Positions 1 to 11,169 of a DNA stretch of 64,000 nucleotides are shown here, one piece after another. The translations under genes were made by a program, and so were the position numbers. The notes under the pieces are model-generated. The model saw nothing but the letters and a program-made list of their open reading frames with translations, ran no database searches and was not told the DNA's origin. Positions within the stretch are counted from its first letter, which is position 1; each line of letters begins with the position of its first letter. Source of the stretch: Cristatella mucedo (lineage: Eukaryota; Bryozoa; Phylactolaemata; Cristatellidae); contig WPIO01000050.1 of the NCBI GenBank assembly GCA_009760855.2, positions 2,497,501-2,561,500 on the forward strand, in the 5' to 3' direction.

Positions 1-62
1 CTCATTAAACACGTAAATATATTATATATATATATATTATATATATATTTTATATATTTTAT
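1..62. repeat. AT-rich simple repeat
   Basis: A TATATA tract with short interruptions lies at the very start of the window. It is truncated by the window edge. Confidence 0.8.
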
Positions 63-179
63 ATCTTTGCCACTGTGCTCATTTCCGTTTTCTGGTAATC
101 TTAACTAAAACAGCAGTATGCAGAATACTAGATACTAGACACATTTAACCAGCTGAAATGACCTAGATGCTGTTTGTGA

Positions 180-425
180 CAGCATGTACTGGATCCCTGT
201 GTCTGCTCCTTATGTGCTTAGGCATGCTGAAGCTGTTGCACGCTGCCACTTACAATACTTGCATGCTGACCCTGTGCATGTCATCCTTAACGATGTTATT
301 TATGTTGTGTGTCAAGCATGATACCATTCACCACTCGACTGCGTTTCCTTTGTAGCAAATGCAAAGCGTCAAGAAAGAGGTCGAGTACTCTCAGGGTTCT
401 TGATAAAGTGTATTACTATTATGTC
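180..425 (+). mobile_element. L2-like 3' UTR fragment
   Basis: The stretch matches the conserved 3' end of the other L2 copies: GCATGCTG..CTGTTGCACGCTGCCACT, TTGCATGCTGACCCTGTGCA, and the terminal ..GAGTACTCTCAGGGTTCTTGATAAAG. The terminal hairpin is degraded. No RT-coding part remains. Confidence 0.75.
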
Positions 426-430
426 AGGAT

Positions 431-2423
431 TATCAAACGAAGCTAACTTACCTATCATTTTCTTGAGCGGCAGCTTGTGAACACAATTCATTATTATGAA
501 CCGGGCACTCAGATTCAATATCCATGCTGTCGTTCAACGCTCTATGCAATAAGAATAAAAGAAGTCACTGCAAATTAAAGCAAGCATAAGCATCAAAGTT
601 ACTGTATGCTGCAGCCGTAAACTCAATAAAATCCATTGCTCACTGCATAGATTAAAAAAAGTGATATTTTCCAGTTCTTTTGCATTTTGTTTAATGATTC
701 GCTTCTTTAGATATTGCTTCATGTTCAAAATAAGAATTCACATTTCAAGCTCGATTCATATTCTATCAGAGTTGGTACAAGTGAGTCAAAACCACATAGT
801 TGCAGGCAGCTGATCCACCTTAGCTATCTAATAGTCATGAAGTTTAGAGGAACAATTATTGTATGAAGCCCCATCAAGATCGTCAAACTCCTCTTACCCC
901 TCCTCCAAATATTAGTCTTTGTACATTACTAAACTGCATGCTTCTGTAAGTCAGAAAATTCTCCAACTTGGATGTGTTAATGTGATCTGATTTGATTAAT
1001 CTGATTTGCTCGTTTTGATCAAAACCATTTGTATAATTTAAAGAAATTTAATTCCTGTATCCCTCTATGTCTCGTCAAAACTAATCACAGTAAAATAAAT
1101 CATATACCATTTTTTACATGCAAAAATTCTTCTTGCGATTTATTTCCCGGTCCCTATCCATTTCGTAAGTTAGGGGGAATGACTGCACAGTAATTTTGTT
1201 ATTCCAGCCTTACTTTAGTCAGAACGACATTCCTATTAAGCTAGGTTCAGTGCTTCAAAATCCCTTGCATTTTTCTACGGGTATCCAGTTTTTCCGAAGG
1301 GCTCAAGCGAGGATGAATTTCCTAAAACTGCATACTCGAGGTCGTGGATTAAGAAGGCTACGTGTAGTACCAGTTTTGAATTGATAACCACAAACAATCT
1401 CTACTGTGCGAAAATCCTGAGTCATAATTACAAAGACTGTCTACGACAGATTTTTAAAAGTCTTTTGAGGTTGAACGAAAAGAATATAACTGTATATCTA
1501 GGACTTATAGCAAACATTTTTTTGTTAATGCTACGGCAGAAGTGGTGATAAAGTGACATGTGCAGAATTGAATGCTAGTATTTGGCTATATAAAATCTAA
1601 ATAATAAAGACTAATTAACTTTTACGAGTAATAAATTAAAGTCAAGAAATTCATGTTTATCTAATCTCTACTTGTGAAGACACCGGGTGCGCTTAATGGG
1701 TTCAAAAAAGACCAAAAAGTAATTAGTTGGTATTTAGTTTGACCAGGTCACATGCTCTTAAGCAACCCCTACCCCACCCGTTAATTTCAGGGACCTGGGA
1801 TTAACGTACAAATTTATCTCCTGTCCTCGAGACATCCTCATTTGAGAATATGTATGCCGAAACCTCTTTCCGGCTAACAAATTGTCCTACTGTTAACAGC
1901 AAATGAAGTTGAACAACAGCACCACGCTTGACACACTCAACCTTAGGTAAAATACTAACTATGGAAAGGTCTGGTCTCACTTTTCTCGGCGTCATGAAAT
2001 TTAAAAAAACAAGCCCTTAGTCCTATTAAATGCGTGATGATATGATCATTTGGAGGCTAACTCCCTGGATAGCACAACTAGTTTACTGGTGATTTTCATC
2101 CTCCGTTGCACCTGTTCGTTGACTCTGTATAGGAATCCTCTCAACCTCTATGCTAAAGCCTTGTGGGGAAACATTCAGTGACGTTAACAAATCCGATGCC
2201 GACTTGCCTCGAGTTCAACGTTATTATCAGATCACTGGTTATTAGTTCATTGATATGCAATTTGTAAATAATATTTTTTCAAGAATTTTTTATTTAAATT
2301 GCAATGTGACATTTTTAGATCCTAATTGAGCTGTGACATTTTCCGCATACGCCTTATATTATTTGGCAGCTAATGGTATGGGATACGTTGCATAAGCCAG
2401 CTTTAGACTCGTTACGAACCCAT
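431..2423. other. No recognisable gene or repeat
   Basis: AT-rich sequence with stops in every frame. Short open frames at 534-728, 1196-1384 and 1801-1995 show no conserved motifs or flanking splice sites that would join the exon chain. Confidence 0.5.
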
Positions 2424-2580
2424 TCTGGTTTGGTCTAGCGGTTAAGGTGCTAGCCCCGACCAAGGTCTGGCTGAAGTCGTGGGCTCGAGCCCTGAGGCAT
2501 ATGTGAATCGCCTGAATAGATATTGAGTTCTCTTGGAGCGCTGTATAAATAAATTATATATTTATATATGCTATGTTATA
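2424..2580 (+). mobile_element. SINE family 1, tRNA-headed
   Basis: The head TGGTTTGGTCTAGCGGTTAAGG fits an RNA polymerase III A box and GGGCTCGAGCCC a B box, so the 5' part derives from a tRNA. The 3' part (GCCTGAATAGATATTGAGTTC, then TCTTGGAGCGCT) is similar to the 3' end of the local L2. An AT tail follows. Other copies are at 43.8, 61.2 and, degraded, 35.6 kb. Confidence 0.8.
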
Positions 2581-3864
2581 TAAGCATTCCTATTCAATGC
2601 CTTAACACCGTTTGGCAATTTGTGACAATGTTTGCTTAAGCATACTTTATAAATGACAATACTTGCTTGGTTTTATACGATCGACATTTAGCGGGACGCC
2701 AGATCTCGGTTTTAATTTTTTCGCCAAGACTTTTGAAGTACCTTGCCCGACATCAAGTTATCTCAGGGCACTTAACGAAAGTCCGTTCGAAATGTTTATC
2801 TCGATAGATAGATAGATTATCAGCGGGAAAGTAAGGTAGATGAGCTACGTTTAAAACTGAGAACATCCTTGGCCGTCTTGCAGTGCTACGCAACAACTAG
2901 TAGCCCTGAGAAATGGTGGACAATCGATTCGATGCACGTGACGCGTTTCTACTCATCACAGCAAAAACAGCCGCTCACTTTCTTCACTGCAGGCTCAGCT
3001 AAAGTGAAAGCGAGTGCATATTTAATAATTAAACAATCAAATTTAACGTACTTAGCTTCAAAGAAATCGATATCTCGACGTTGGTCGCGAAGACCTACAC
3101 CGTCTACTCGAAGGTTGACCTTTAGGGTCAGGTAAAATACCTCATTGGCAAAATTGAAGATAATCACTAATTCGTTTCATGAACTAACTAAAAAAAAAAC
3201 ATATTGCAATGAGCTGCTTGAAGCTGTGCGGTGCATGTCGTTACAATTTCATAGAACGTAAGCCATTTTAAAAATAATATCATACTTGTAGGCTGAGTGC
3301 ATCAGATAGAGCTCAAGATTATTCGAATTAAAAAAAATCATTAAAGCTGGTTTAACAATGTTATTCCGAGTTTTGTGATTTGGCTGGACGACTATCCAGT
3401 GTAAGCACTGATCGGTCTAGATTTTTAGCGATGCAATTTCATCAAGTAAGCTTTCTACCCGACTATACTTACTACCGCCCGCTTACTGAATGGTTTGCAC
3501 GAGCTAAGTTAAATGATAAACTGAGATGGGAACGAATTATTTGTATCTACATTAGTTCTAATACAAAAGATTAGGTATTATCAACAAAATATTACTGATA
3601 TAACTTAAAATAAAGTAGTTTATGGCACTGTTACTACTCCTAAAATATGTCGACTTATTTTTTACTTCGTATTGCATTTCCTAGAACTAACTTTCAAGTT
3701 TGGTCTATCTAATATTGAATCAATTTAAAGCATGCATTATGTAAATAAACTAACTAATTTATATCTAGTTTGTTCATGCATTTGGTTTACATTATTTTGA
3801 AAGCCACATGCATTTATTCCGACTATTATATTTCACAGAAAGTAGAACTCGAAGCCTCACCTAC
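2581..3864. other. Presumed 3' intron/UTR or intergenic region
   Basis: AT-rich, with a short GATA run at 2803-2815. It may hold the last exon of the modular gene (see 2960-2986). A minus-strand donor-like CGGTA|GTAAGTATAG at about 3470 follows AACTTAG and would make a 31 bp micro-exon, but the phase does not continue. Confidence 0.3.
2960..2986 (-). CDS. Possible terminal exon (uncertain)
   Basis: Seen: on the minus strand CGCTTTCACTTTAG and then GAGCCTGCAG form two close acceptors. Using the second, phase 2 gives (S)EESERLFLL and a TGA. Using the first gives Ser and an immediate TGA. Either would close the frame left open by the 111 bp exon at 3.9 kb. The coordinates given follow the second option, up to the last base before the stop. 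Evidence is only a plausible acceptor and a compatible phase; no polyadenylation signal was identified with confidence. Confidence 0.18.
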
Positions 3865-3975
3865 CTTAGGCTGCCATCATTATGGGCAAGTACTTCGGAA
3901 CTTGAACTTGAATTAAAGCTTATTGCTTGGACAAATGCTTCGTCGATTTCGTCACCGTACATTACCTCCAGAATG
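3865..3975 (-). CDS. Exon of 111 bp, unique sequence
   Basis: Seen: acceptor TTTATTTATTTGACAG before 3975, with a good pyrimidine tract, and donor AGCCTAAG|GTAGGTGAGG after 3865. Length 1+36x3+2, phase 2 at both ends, open. Product: ILEVMYGDEIDEAFVQAISF, then a Ser run (NSSSSSEVLAHNDGSL). It is acidic and Ser-rich like the rest of the chain, but not a recognisable copy of a module. The junction with the exon at 5006 is AGC (Ser). The next exon downstream is not established. Confidence 0.62.
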
Positions 3976-3997
3976 CTGTCAAATAAATAAAACGCTA

Positions 3998-4085
3998 TAT
4001 GTGCGTGGGCTTGTGTGTATGCGTTTGTACGTGTGTATGTGTTTGTGTGTGCGTGTGTGTTTGTGGGTGCGTGTGCGTCTGTCTG
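3998..4085. repeat. GT-rich simple repeat
   Basis: Imperfect GTGTGT/GCGTGT tract of about 85 bp directly upstream (in gene orientation) of the acceptor of the 111 bp exon. Its complement is a CA/CG tract. Confidence 0.6.
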
Positions 4086-4395
4086 TTTACAGTTACGACC
4101 ATGCCTGTTAAATGAGGTTAATTAACAAACAAGATAATTATCCTACTAATAAACTAAATTTACGAGGTTTTCTAAAACGGATCTATTACCAACCGTGACT
4201 TTCGTGGTGCAACGTGTTTATGTAAAGCAATGAATATTAGGGAGAGCGAATTGTATCTGCAATGAAATTGCTCGAGGTCCTGTGTGGGAAATAAAATAGC
4301 AGTCCCATTTCTGTACTTAAAGACCGTTGGTGAAAAAAGCTTTAGCTCTGAAGGCCCTAGACCGAGGAACTCGCTTTCACAAGTTTAAAAAAATG

Positions 4396-4665
4396 GCAAC
4401 TACTATCCTGCTGCCAACTATGGCTCATCCTTTCAGTGGTCCTGGGGTGCTACTCTCATGCCTCTCACTACCTCAACTGCTCTCCTGCCTCCACTATGCT
4501 TCCCACTGTCTCGTTTTTTGCGCAAGACGAAGTCTGTTGGCTACCGAATGCATACCGAAAGGCATTTAGGCTGTGAACGCGCTATACAAAACCCTCCTGC
4601 AGAACACCAACATATCATGTATGCTTTCTTGGAGTACAGACGGCGATATATTACATCACATCTGC
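4396..4665 (+). mobile_element. Dispersed repeat R3, copy 1
   Basis: This copy shares long stretches with 25620-25893: CTGCCAACTATGGCTCATCC, CTCACTACCTCAAC, GACGAAGTCTGTTGGCT, GAATGC..ATCGAAAG, GCGCTATACAAAA and finally TACAGACGG near a short TACATCACAT tail. No protein is recognised. It could be the 3' end of a second LINE or a SINE without an obvious tRNA head. Confidence 0.6.
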
Positions 4666-5005
4666 GATGAGCTTTCACCTCCTATCAATTTCTATCATGG
4701 CCCTAATTTACCCTCGCTCTCAGTTAACCACTGCTTGGCGTAGCACTCACCAAATTACGATTATTTTAAAACCCAAGCAACTGCTAGTCAGAATTAAATC
4801 ATATTTTTACTGACTGTCAGCCAAGTGGACTATCGTAGTTGCGGAACCTTGAAGTTTTTCAACGGATCGAGCTAGGATCCTTGTAAAGCTCTACGTACAT
4901 TCTTTCGTGGTTTAATCAGATAAATCGACTATAGAGATAGTTGATGCTTTAACGACAATTAATTCGTGGCTTTGGGGACACATCCCACTGAGTGCCGTAC
5001 TTTAC

Positions 5006-5200
5006 CTATCATCGAGTTCGAGCAGCTGTGCCAGTGCTGACTCTTCGGCGGAAGTGAGAGATCTTGAACCCGCACCAACATCTGCCACTGGATCAGGCAC
5101 AGCGGACCTGCTAAGATTGTCCACCAAGCTGCTCAGATACTCATCCACCTCCCGAAATTCGTCGACTCTGTCACTTCGCTCGTCGGTCTTATATGGTAAT
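5006..5200 (-). CDS. Module C-like exon (195 bp)
   Basis: Seen: acceptor GCTACTCACATTTCAG before 5200 (good pyrimidine tract), donor GATGATAG|GTAAAGTACG after 5006, 195 bp and phase 2/2, exactly as in module C. Product: LPYKTDERSDRVDEFREVDE, YLSSLVDNLSRSAVPDPVAD and a final SALAQLLELDD. FREVDEYLSSLVDNL aligns with LREAEQLLQSVATSF, and VADVGAGSRSL with VAAVGETFSFV. It is the most diverged C copy. The ORF track of this window misses it because it has no internal Met; the frame is open throughout. Confidence 0.72.
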
Positions 5201-5303
5201 CTGAAATGTGAGTAGCTGTGCTAAAAAAAGTCTGCTGAATAGAAACTTCCGATCAATTGAAACTACTTTATTAGAAATTATTACAGGATTATAGTTTACT
5301 TAC

Positions 5304-5396
5304 TTATCAGTTTCTTTAGTAGCAGGTTGAGATGAAAACAGTGCATCATTCTGAACCGAGTAATTAGCTTCCATATAGTTGCCGGCGTTCATAACG
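5304..5396 (-). CDS. Exon of 93 bp, unique sequence
   Basis: Seen: acceptor ATTTCATAG before 5396 and a consensus donor ACTGATAA|GTAAGTAAAC after 5304. Length 1+30x3+2, phase 2 at both ends, no stop. Product VMNAGNYMEANYSVQNDALF then SSQPATKETD. It is not an obvious copy of modules A, B or C, although SSQP recalls the end of module B. It is separated from the next exon at 5200 by an intron of only about 100 bp, the shortest in the chain. The junction codon with that exon is AAA (Lys). The strong donor and kept phase make it convincing despite its small size. Confidence 0.65.
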
Positions 5397-5400
5397 CTAT

Positions 5401-7250
5401 GAAATAGTATTAAACAGTCATTTCAAACGTAACCAAGCGTAAGCATTAAACTTACTGGAGACTGTAGTAAGAAAATCTATAAAATTCCCACTTCATCGTA
5501 TTAGTTAGCCATAGTTGTTCTCTTTTAGCTTGTTTATATTTAAGTGTTCATGATTTGCTTGTGTCGATGTTGTTGTATAACAGCAAATTAATTCTTCACA
5601 TCTTTGTATTACAGCTGATGTAGCTAACGAAATCCGTTATTACTTGCGTGGAAATAATTCAGATAGAGAGCCAAGGTTTCTATGAATTAGTCACGATTAT
5701 AATATGATGGTGTTTCCTTAGTGCCTTACGAGAAATATATCTCTTCTTTGATATATGACAAGTCCCTAGAGAGGGAACACGTAACGGCTGCTGGAGATAA
5801 GCTAGCTTAGCCACTGGCTTCGGTTAATGAAAACAACAGACGAGCAATTTAAGGCATTGAGACTTATCAGCTACTAGACTTACTGAAATTGAGAACAAAA
5901 CTAGGTAAAGATACCAGAATTAGATGATAGCATTGATAGACTACATGCTGCTGATAAAGTATTCGTAAGAGCAATTCAGCGATAAGCATTTAAACTTCAG
6001 CGATGCGAATGAACTTGGGCTGTATTCTCTAGACTCATAATTACGCTAAAAAATTAAAAAACGCGAGGCTCAGTAAATACGATGCTACTACGAAGAAAGA
6101 ATCAGGAACTGGCGATGCGTAAACAAAACGGCTTTTCGGAACGGCTAACAAATACAATCACTCGATCTCTTTGACGGAATTAACGATACTGTTACAGGAT
6201 TAAGTTATTCAGCTATAAATGAATGTTCGCATACTAATATGCTCCGATAGCCTCAGCAACAAACAAGAGTGCAGTAACTTTCACCTCAGTCTCACACCAG
6301 TAAATCTCGATCAATATGGTTTACATTTATCTCATCCAGGTCACGGTTTTTGCTGCCAAAGCTGCGATGCTGAATGTTGTAATCTTAAAGTCTCGTGCAA
6401 AGGGGTTAGTGCTGCAAAAGATGCTTCTTTTTTTATTTACTTCAGCGCTCAAATCCTAGAGAATTTCTCATACTAGTCCTCGCTGTGCGATACAGCTAAA
6501 TCGAGCCCTAGCAAGTAGAAACACTTATCTGCACGCTTCAGAGAAGCCTACGATATAGGATTCGTAGGCAAATAGAAGAATTGGTTACTACATAAGTATC
6601 AAACTCGCCTCGAATGCTTAGGTAATAATGCCGGCCGTTTCTTTTTGTTCCAAACCAAGAACTCTTTGCCGAACGAAGTTGTGACGTTTGCATTGTAAAT
6701 GAGACTAAAAACCACAAACGCTAAAAAATTACAGCGACGAGTAGTCTTCTGGTCGTTCTTCTCATGCACGCTATATGATTTGCAAATTTGACAGTACCTC
6801 CACGTATTTTACTTCATGAAGCCTTGATGCTACGTAAATGTTACGCAGGAAAGTTTTCGTGAGCACACTCACATCGCACAACTCATCTCCACAACTCAGC
6901 TATTATTAGGCTTCTATACCAGCTAGTGAGATGTGGCAATAAGGCTAATTTTTCTTAAAGCACTACAAAAATAAAATACAATTGATCATTACTCCAAGGA
7001 GTAAGATTTTACTTTAATGTCAATGACACCTAATAGCCCATTCATGTAGCGACACAAGTTCAAGGGATGGAGCTCAAAGAAAAATGGCTCTCGGTAGGAC
7101 TTTAGCTTATCCAAGCTGTCATGCCACTCTCCCAAAAGGGTAATTACTCTAGGAACGTATTTCATAGTTTATTCTACTTTCACAATAGGTATATCTTGAA
7201 ACGAGCTTAGTTAAGCGTGCTGTTTTATTGTTATTTTTATTATAAGTATT
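5401..7250. other. Intron between the module C array and the 93 bp exon
   Basis: Mostly unique AT-rich sequence. From about 6.87 kb it becomes similar to the introns of the tandem module C units, suggesting a lost or unrecognised fourth unit. A spliceable 195 bp C exon was looked for at 6.3-6.6 kb and not found. Confidence 0.4.
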
Positions 7251-7299
7251 ATAACCGCAAGCTAAGCACGCAGGTCAGTATGCTTGCATTTCACAATAC

Positions 7300-7494
7300 C
7301 TATTCACTTCCGACAGAGCTGCTGACGAACATGTCATTTCAGCAGCTGTAACTGTTGGCATATCACCGCTTGAAGCAAATCCTGAGAAAGTATGCTCATT
7401 TTCTTCTTGAAAGCTGTTGTCGACACTCCGCAGTATTTGTTCTGCCTCACTCAGTGAAATGGTGCCCAATTGATCTCTAAATCCCGCTGCACAA
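7300..7494 (-). CDS. Module C exon, tandem copy 3 (195 bp)
   Basis: Seen: acceptor AATTTTAG before 7494, donor GTGAATAG|GTATTGTG after 7300, 195 bp, phase 2/2. Product: CAAGFRDQLGTISLSEAEQI, then SFQEENEHTFSGFASSGDMP and SSAALSEVN. The acceptor octamer is identical to that of the 9.1 kb copy. It is followed by the unrelated 93 bp exon at 5.4 kb (junction AG|C, Ser). Function unknown. Confidence 0.75.
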
Positions 7495-8104
7495 CTAAAA
7501 TTAAAACTGAATTAGACGGCAATGGTATATGCCGTTATCCAAGTTTCGAAAATTACCGTGCCCAAGTTCAACTGTAAAAAAGATGGTCTAATCAAAAGCC
7601 ATTAGGATTTAACCGATAAAGAATTGCGAAATTTCCCATGGACTGCTCTCCACCTCATATGATAATTTTATGAGTTACAGCGCATGGAAAAATGGTTCTC
7701 CGTAGCACTCCAACTTATTCATGCTGTCGTGGCAAATAAGAATGCAGTGGCAAACTCTCAAAAGATCGGTCACTTTTCAAACGTCGTTTATCATTTACTC
7801 TACTTTCACACTAGTATACCTTTAAAGGAGCTCAGTTAGGCACGACGTCTGATTGTATAAATTTGTATTGGCGGTTATAGTATTCCACTTCAGCCAAGCT
7901 CAAGCCAAGGGAAATGCCAAATTTTGTGTAACGTTCTCAGAGTTCTAATGAGAGACTGACAGTGAATTTTCGCTCTTATGAACATAAGTGTCTAAAAGAA
8001 AGAGCTCGATCGCTCCGAGTAATCCGAATAAGCCTAGTAACCCTTGCTAATATAGTAACCGTTAATCTGAGAGCGAAGGTCTGTATGCCTGCTTTTGACC
8101 ATAC

Positions 8105-8299
8105 CTATCGACTTCCGACGGCGCCACGAAAGAAAATGTCTCGCCAACAGCTGCAACTGAGGGTACATCATTGCTTGAAGTAAATTCTGTGGTGAAGACC
8201 TCATCATCTTCTCGAAAGCTAGTGGCGACGCTTTGCAGCAATTGTTCTGCCTCTCTCAAAGAAATGATGCCCAATTGATCTTTCAATTCCTCAGCACAA
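8105..8299 (-). CDS. Module C exon, tandem copy 2 (195 bp)
   Basis: Seen: acceptor TTGTATTGCAG before 8299, donor GTCGATAG|GTATGGTC after 8105, 195 bp, phase 2/2. Product: CAEELKDQLGIISLREAEQL, then SFREDDEVFTTEF, SSNDVPSVAAVGETFSFV and APSEVD. It is the copy nearest the family consensus. Substitutions relative to the neighbours are spread along the exon and leave the frame and both splice sites intact. The codon split at each end (AG|T, Ser) lets any C exon be skipped or repeated without a frameshift. Confidence 0.78.
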
Positions 8300-8918
8300 C
8301 TGCAATACAAACTGACTTCGGCAACAGTAGTACAGACTGCAATCGATCCAAGTTTAGATAATTACCACGCCAAGTTCGATTCTGAAAAAGATGGTCCTGT
8401 CAACAGCCATTAGAATTTACTCAACGAAGAATTACGAAATCCCCCGCGGACCGCTCAGCGCTTCATAACGCAAGTTCGTGGGCTAGAGCGAGTGGAAAAA
8501 CGGCTCTCGGTACCCCTCTCACTTATCCATGCTGTCGTGGCAAATAAGGATGCAATGCCACGCTGTCAAAAGATCTGTCACTTTAGATGCGTCGTTCTTC
8601 ATTCACTCTACTTTAGCAATAGTTATAAATGGAAACGAGCTCAGTTGGGTAAGTCTTCTTTTTATTTGTAACGTTTGTATTGGTGGTGTTAGTTTTTCAC
8701 TTCAGCTAATCTCTAACGAAGGAAATTGAAATTCATGTGTAGTCAATTAACTTCTATAATGACAGGCTTTAAGTACATTTTCCCACTCACGAACATTAGT
8801 GTATAAAAAGCAAGGACCACGATCTCACCGAGTAATCTGAATATGTCTAATAAACCTCACTTAATATACTAATCGTTACGCTTAGAACGAAGGCTCGTAT
8901 GCTTGCATTTGACCGTAC

Positions 8919-9113
8919 CTATCATATACCGACGGTGCCGCAAAAGAAAATGTCTTGAAAGCAGCTGCAACTGAGGGTACATCACCGCTTGAAATGGGAT
9001 CTACTTTGACGAGCTCATTATCTTCTCCGAAGATGTTGGCGACGGTCGGCAGGACTTTTTCTGCCTCGCTCCGCGTGTTGACGTTCAATTGATCTACCAA
9101 TTCCTCAACCCAA
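8919..9113 (-). CDS. Module C exon, tandem copy 1 (195 bp)
   Basis: Seen: acceptor AATTTTAG before 9113, donor TATGATAG|GTACGGTC after 8919, length 195 bp, phase 2 at both ends. The product runs WVEELVDQLNVNTRSEAEKV, then GEDNELVK, SSGDVPSVAAAFKTFSFAAP and a final YD(S). Together with the copies at 8.3 and 7.5 kb it forms a tandem array in which the upstream intron is also duplicated. The residues E-A-E and S-S-x-D-V/M-P are fixed or nearly so across the three. No signal peptide, Cys pattern or known domain is seen. The acidic, helix-prone N-terminal half may pack as a small helical unit (inference). Confidence 0.75.
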
Positions 9114-9420
9114 CTAAAATTAAAAACTAAATTAGACGCAAAAAAGTAGTCCGTGATCCATGTTTGAAAAAACAATTCCCGCGCATAAGTATGGCTTCCA
9201 AAACAAAAGAAGGTCATGTATCACAACATTACGATATAAGCAAGGAAGAAATATGAAATCCCTCCGCCGAATAATGGGTGCCTTGATTTTTGACACACGG
9301 CGATCTGCGACCTCAACCAGCCAATGCTGAAATTGACCGCGGATAACTACAAAGAGCATTAATAAAAGCTCGAGAGAAATTCTAGCAAGGCATTTCTAGG
9401 CTTTTGTACCAGCATAGAGA

Positions 9421-11169
9421 TCGTATCATATTGACCCGTGGCATGTGGCTGTTTGCCGGTCCTCTCCGAGTTAACTAAATATCGACGGTACAGCTAGCTG
9501 AGGTTTTCTGTGCGAATTTCAGCATAACTTTCGGAATAGCCTTCGCCACATGATGCACTTTAATTATTGCCATCGCACAGTGCCTACTACAGCGATGATT
9601 CTTTAGAGATGCCAGAGAAGCTCTTTTACGTGAATTTTGAATTGATTCATCGTTCGGCTGACAAAACCAAATATAAAAAATGTTCGCAGAACCACTCTGT
9701 AATTCAGCCATCTCATTCAATAAATTGTCAACTTCGCTTTGCTTCTCTATTGTTTTAATCAGTTATAGATAAAAAGCAGAGTGACAACATTCTGCACTAT
9801 CAATTGTCTAAGAAAATTTAAATTACTTGCATGGAGAGCCTTTTAAAAGTCTACCTCTTTCAATGTACTAACCAAAGCCTTCAGCTACTGCTAGAGAGCG
9901 AAGCTCTACTAGCATTTCTCGTCCGTTGCGGGATTCTTTCCCGGAAAGGAATTTCGTTTCGAACGTCTGGTTTTTATAAAAAGACGAAGCTTAGATCTGC
10001 GTAAAACATGTCTGCCTGTTTTTACTGCAGCGTGCGAGAAATTTGCGAGATGACGTATACAAGCTTCTGACTTCAGGATCCACACCTGCCGTGGCCATGA
10101 ACCCACCATGCTTAGTCGACTAATTAGATTCTGCCTGTTGCCCTCGATCTTTCATGCCAACTTTAGTTGCACCTTCTCCGTTCAAATATATTTTGAGATT
10201 CGGATTATGTGGCCAGGTCTGTAAATTGGCTACTTGCAAACGTAGCCATGCTTACATTTGCGACGGACGGACGCTCAGCCTGCTTGATATTCAGGGAATT
10301 GGTTGAGCCAACGTAGGCAATATCCCTTAAGATCTTCAACAGTCAATCACGCGTGCTATAACCTAGCGGCTCATTGTGTTGTAATGTCTTTGGAATTTTC
10401 AGTTGCTGTGTGCCACAAACTCAATACAAAAGTTTTTTATCTCAGATTTCATCGATCTCATTTGATCGTGTGTGGAAGAAATTACTGCTTTTATAGTCTC
10501 GAGTTATTTTAACATACATTTATCAGCCTATCAGACACCTTCAGTGCCCAATTGTGTGCACTGGTTGACTCGTTTTGCCTCATAGATCCTCTGCACGACC
10601 ATACTCCATACAATCAGCATGCATTCAATCCATTATTTCTGCTGCAAGTGTATGATTTTGCCCTCTTTTCTTACACAATTCCACTCATCTAACCACCTAC
10701 CGATCCCATAGACTCTACAATGTTTGCCTTCACACACTTCCGAAAACATTGGTTAATTGTATAACATTAAATCTCTCGATGTCTATGCTTCTCGCTCAAA
10801 AATAATTTCTTAGCTCTGGCTGCTTAATCACATTTTTGTCCATTCATCACTGGCAGAATGCTGAAATACGACGCTAGCTGACATGCGAGTATTCACCTGA
10901 AGAATTTGCACCTGTAAGCTGAGGCTTCAAGCGTTTTTCGTGCTGAAAGCTAGATGCAGATCTAGCAGCAGGTCTACTAAGCGAATGCTCAAGAAAATAT
11001 GCAAAAGATTAGGATTGAAAAGAATAGGATTTGCGAAGCATTAAAGGACTACTGTATATCTTAACTAATCAATCTTAAAAAGCGCCAAATAGGATTTATC
11101 TATCGTAAAAAATCTAATCTATCTTACATGAAAAAACCTTTAAGTCATACATATACGATCTAAGTATTG
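9421..11169. other. Intronic sequence without recognised features
   Basis: Short open frames on both strands (for example 9475-9720 and 9909-10109 minus) lack flanking splice signals in the right phase and resemble none of the modules or transposons seen elsewhere. Confidence 0.4.

Larger units (their letters stand above)
7300..9420 (-). repeat. Three tandem exon-plus-intron units of about 800 bp
   Basis: Each unit consists of a 195 bp module C exon and the intron 5' to it. The intron segments at 7.50-7.90 kb and 8.30-8.75 kb share long aligned stretches (for example CATGCTGTCGTGGCAAATAA, and AAAAGATGGTC). The segment at 9.12-9.42 kb matches their proximal parts (ATTAGACG, GATCCA/ATCCAAGTTT). 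A further diverged intron copy without an evident exon lies at 6.87-7.25 kb (GGCTTCTATACCAGC, TCTACTTTCACAATAGGTAT). The units arose by tandem genomic duplication, not retroposition, because introns are included. Confidence 0.7.

Noticed and set aside
2424-2500. tRNA-like sequences (also at 17.7, 43.8, 53.2 and 61.3 kb) as functional tRNA genes.
   Set aside because: They recur with the same non-tRNA body and simple-sequence tails and lack a proper acceptor stem, so they are SINE heads.
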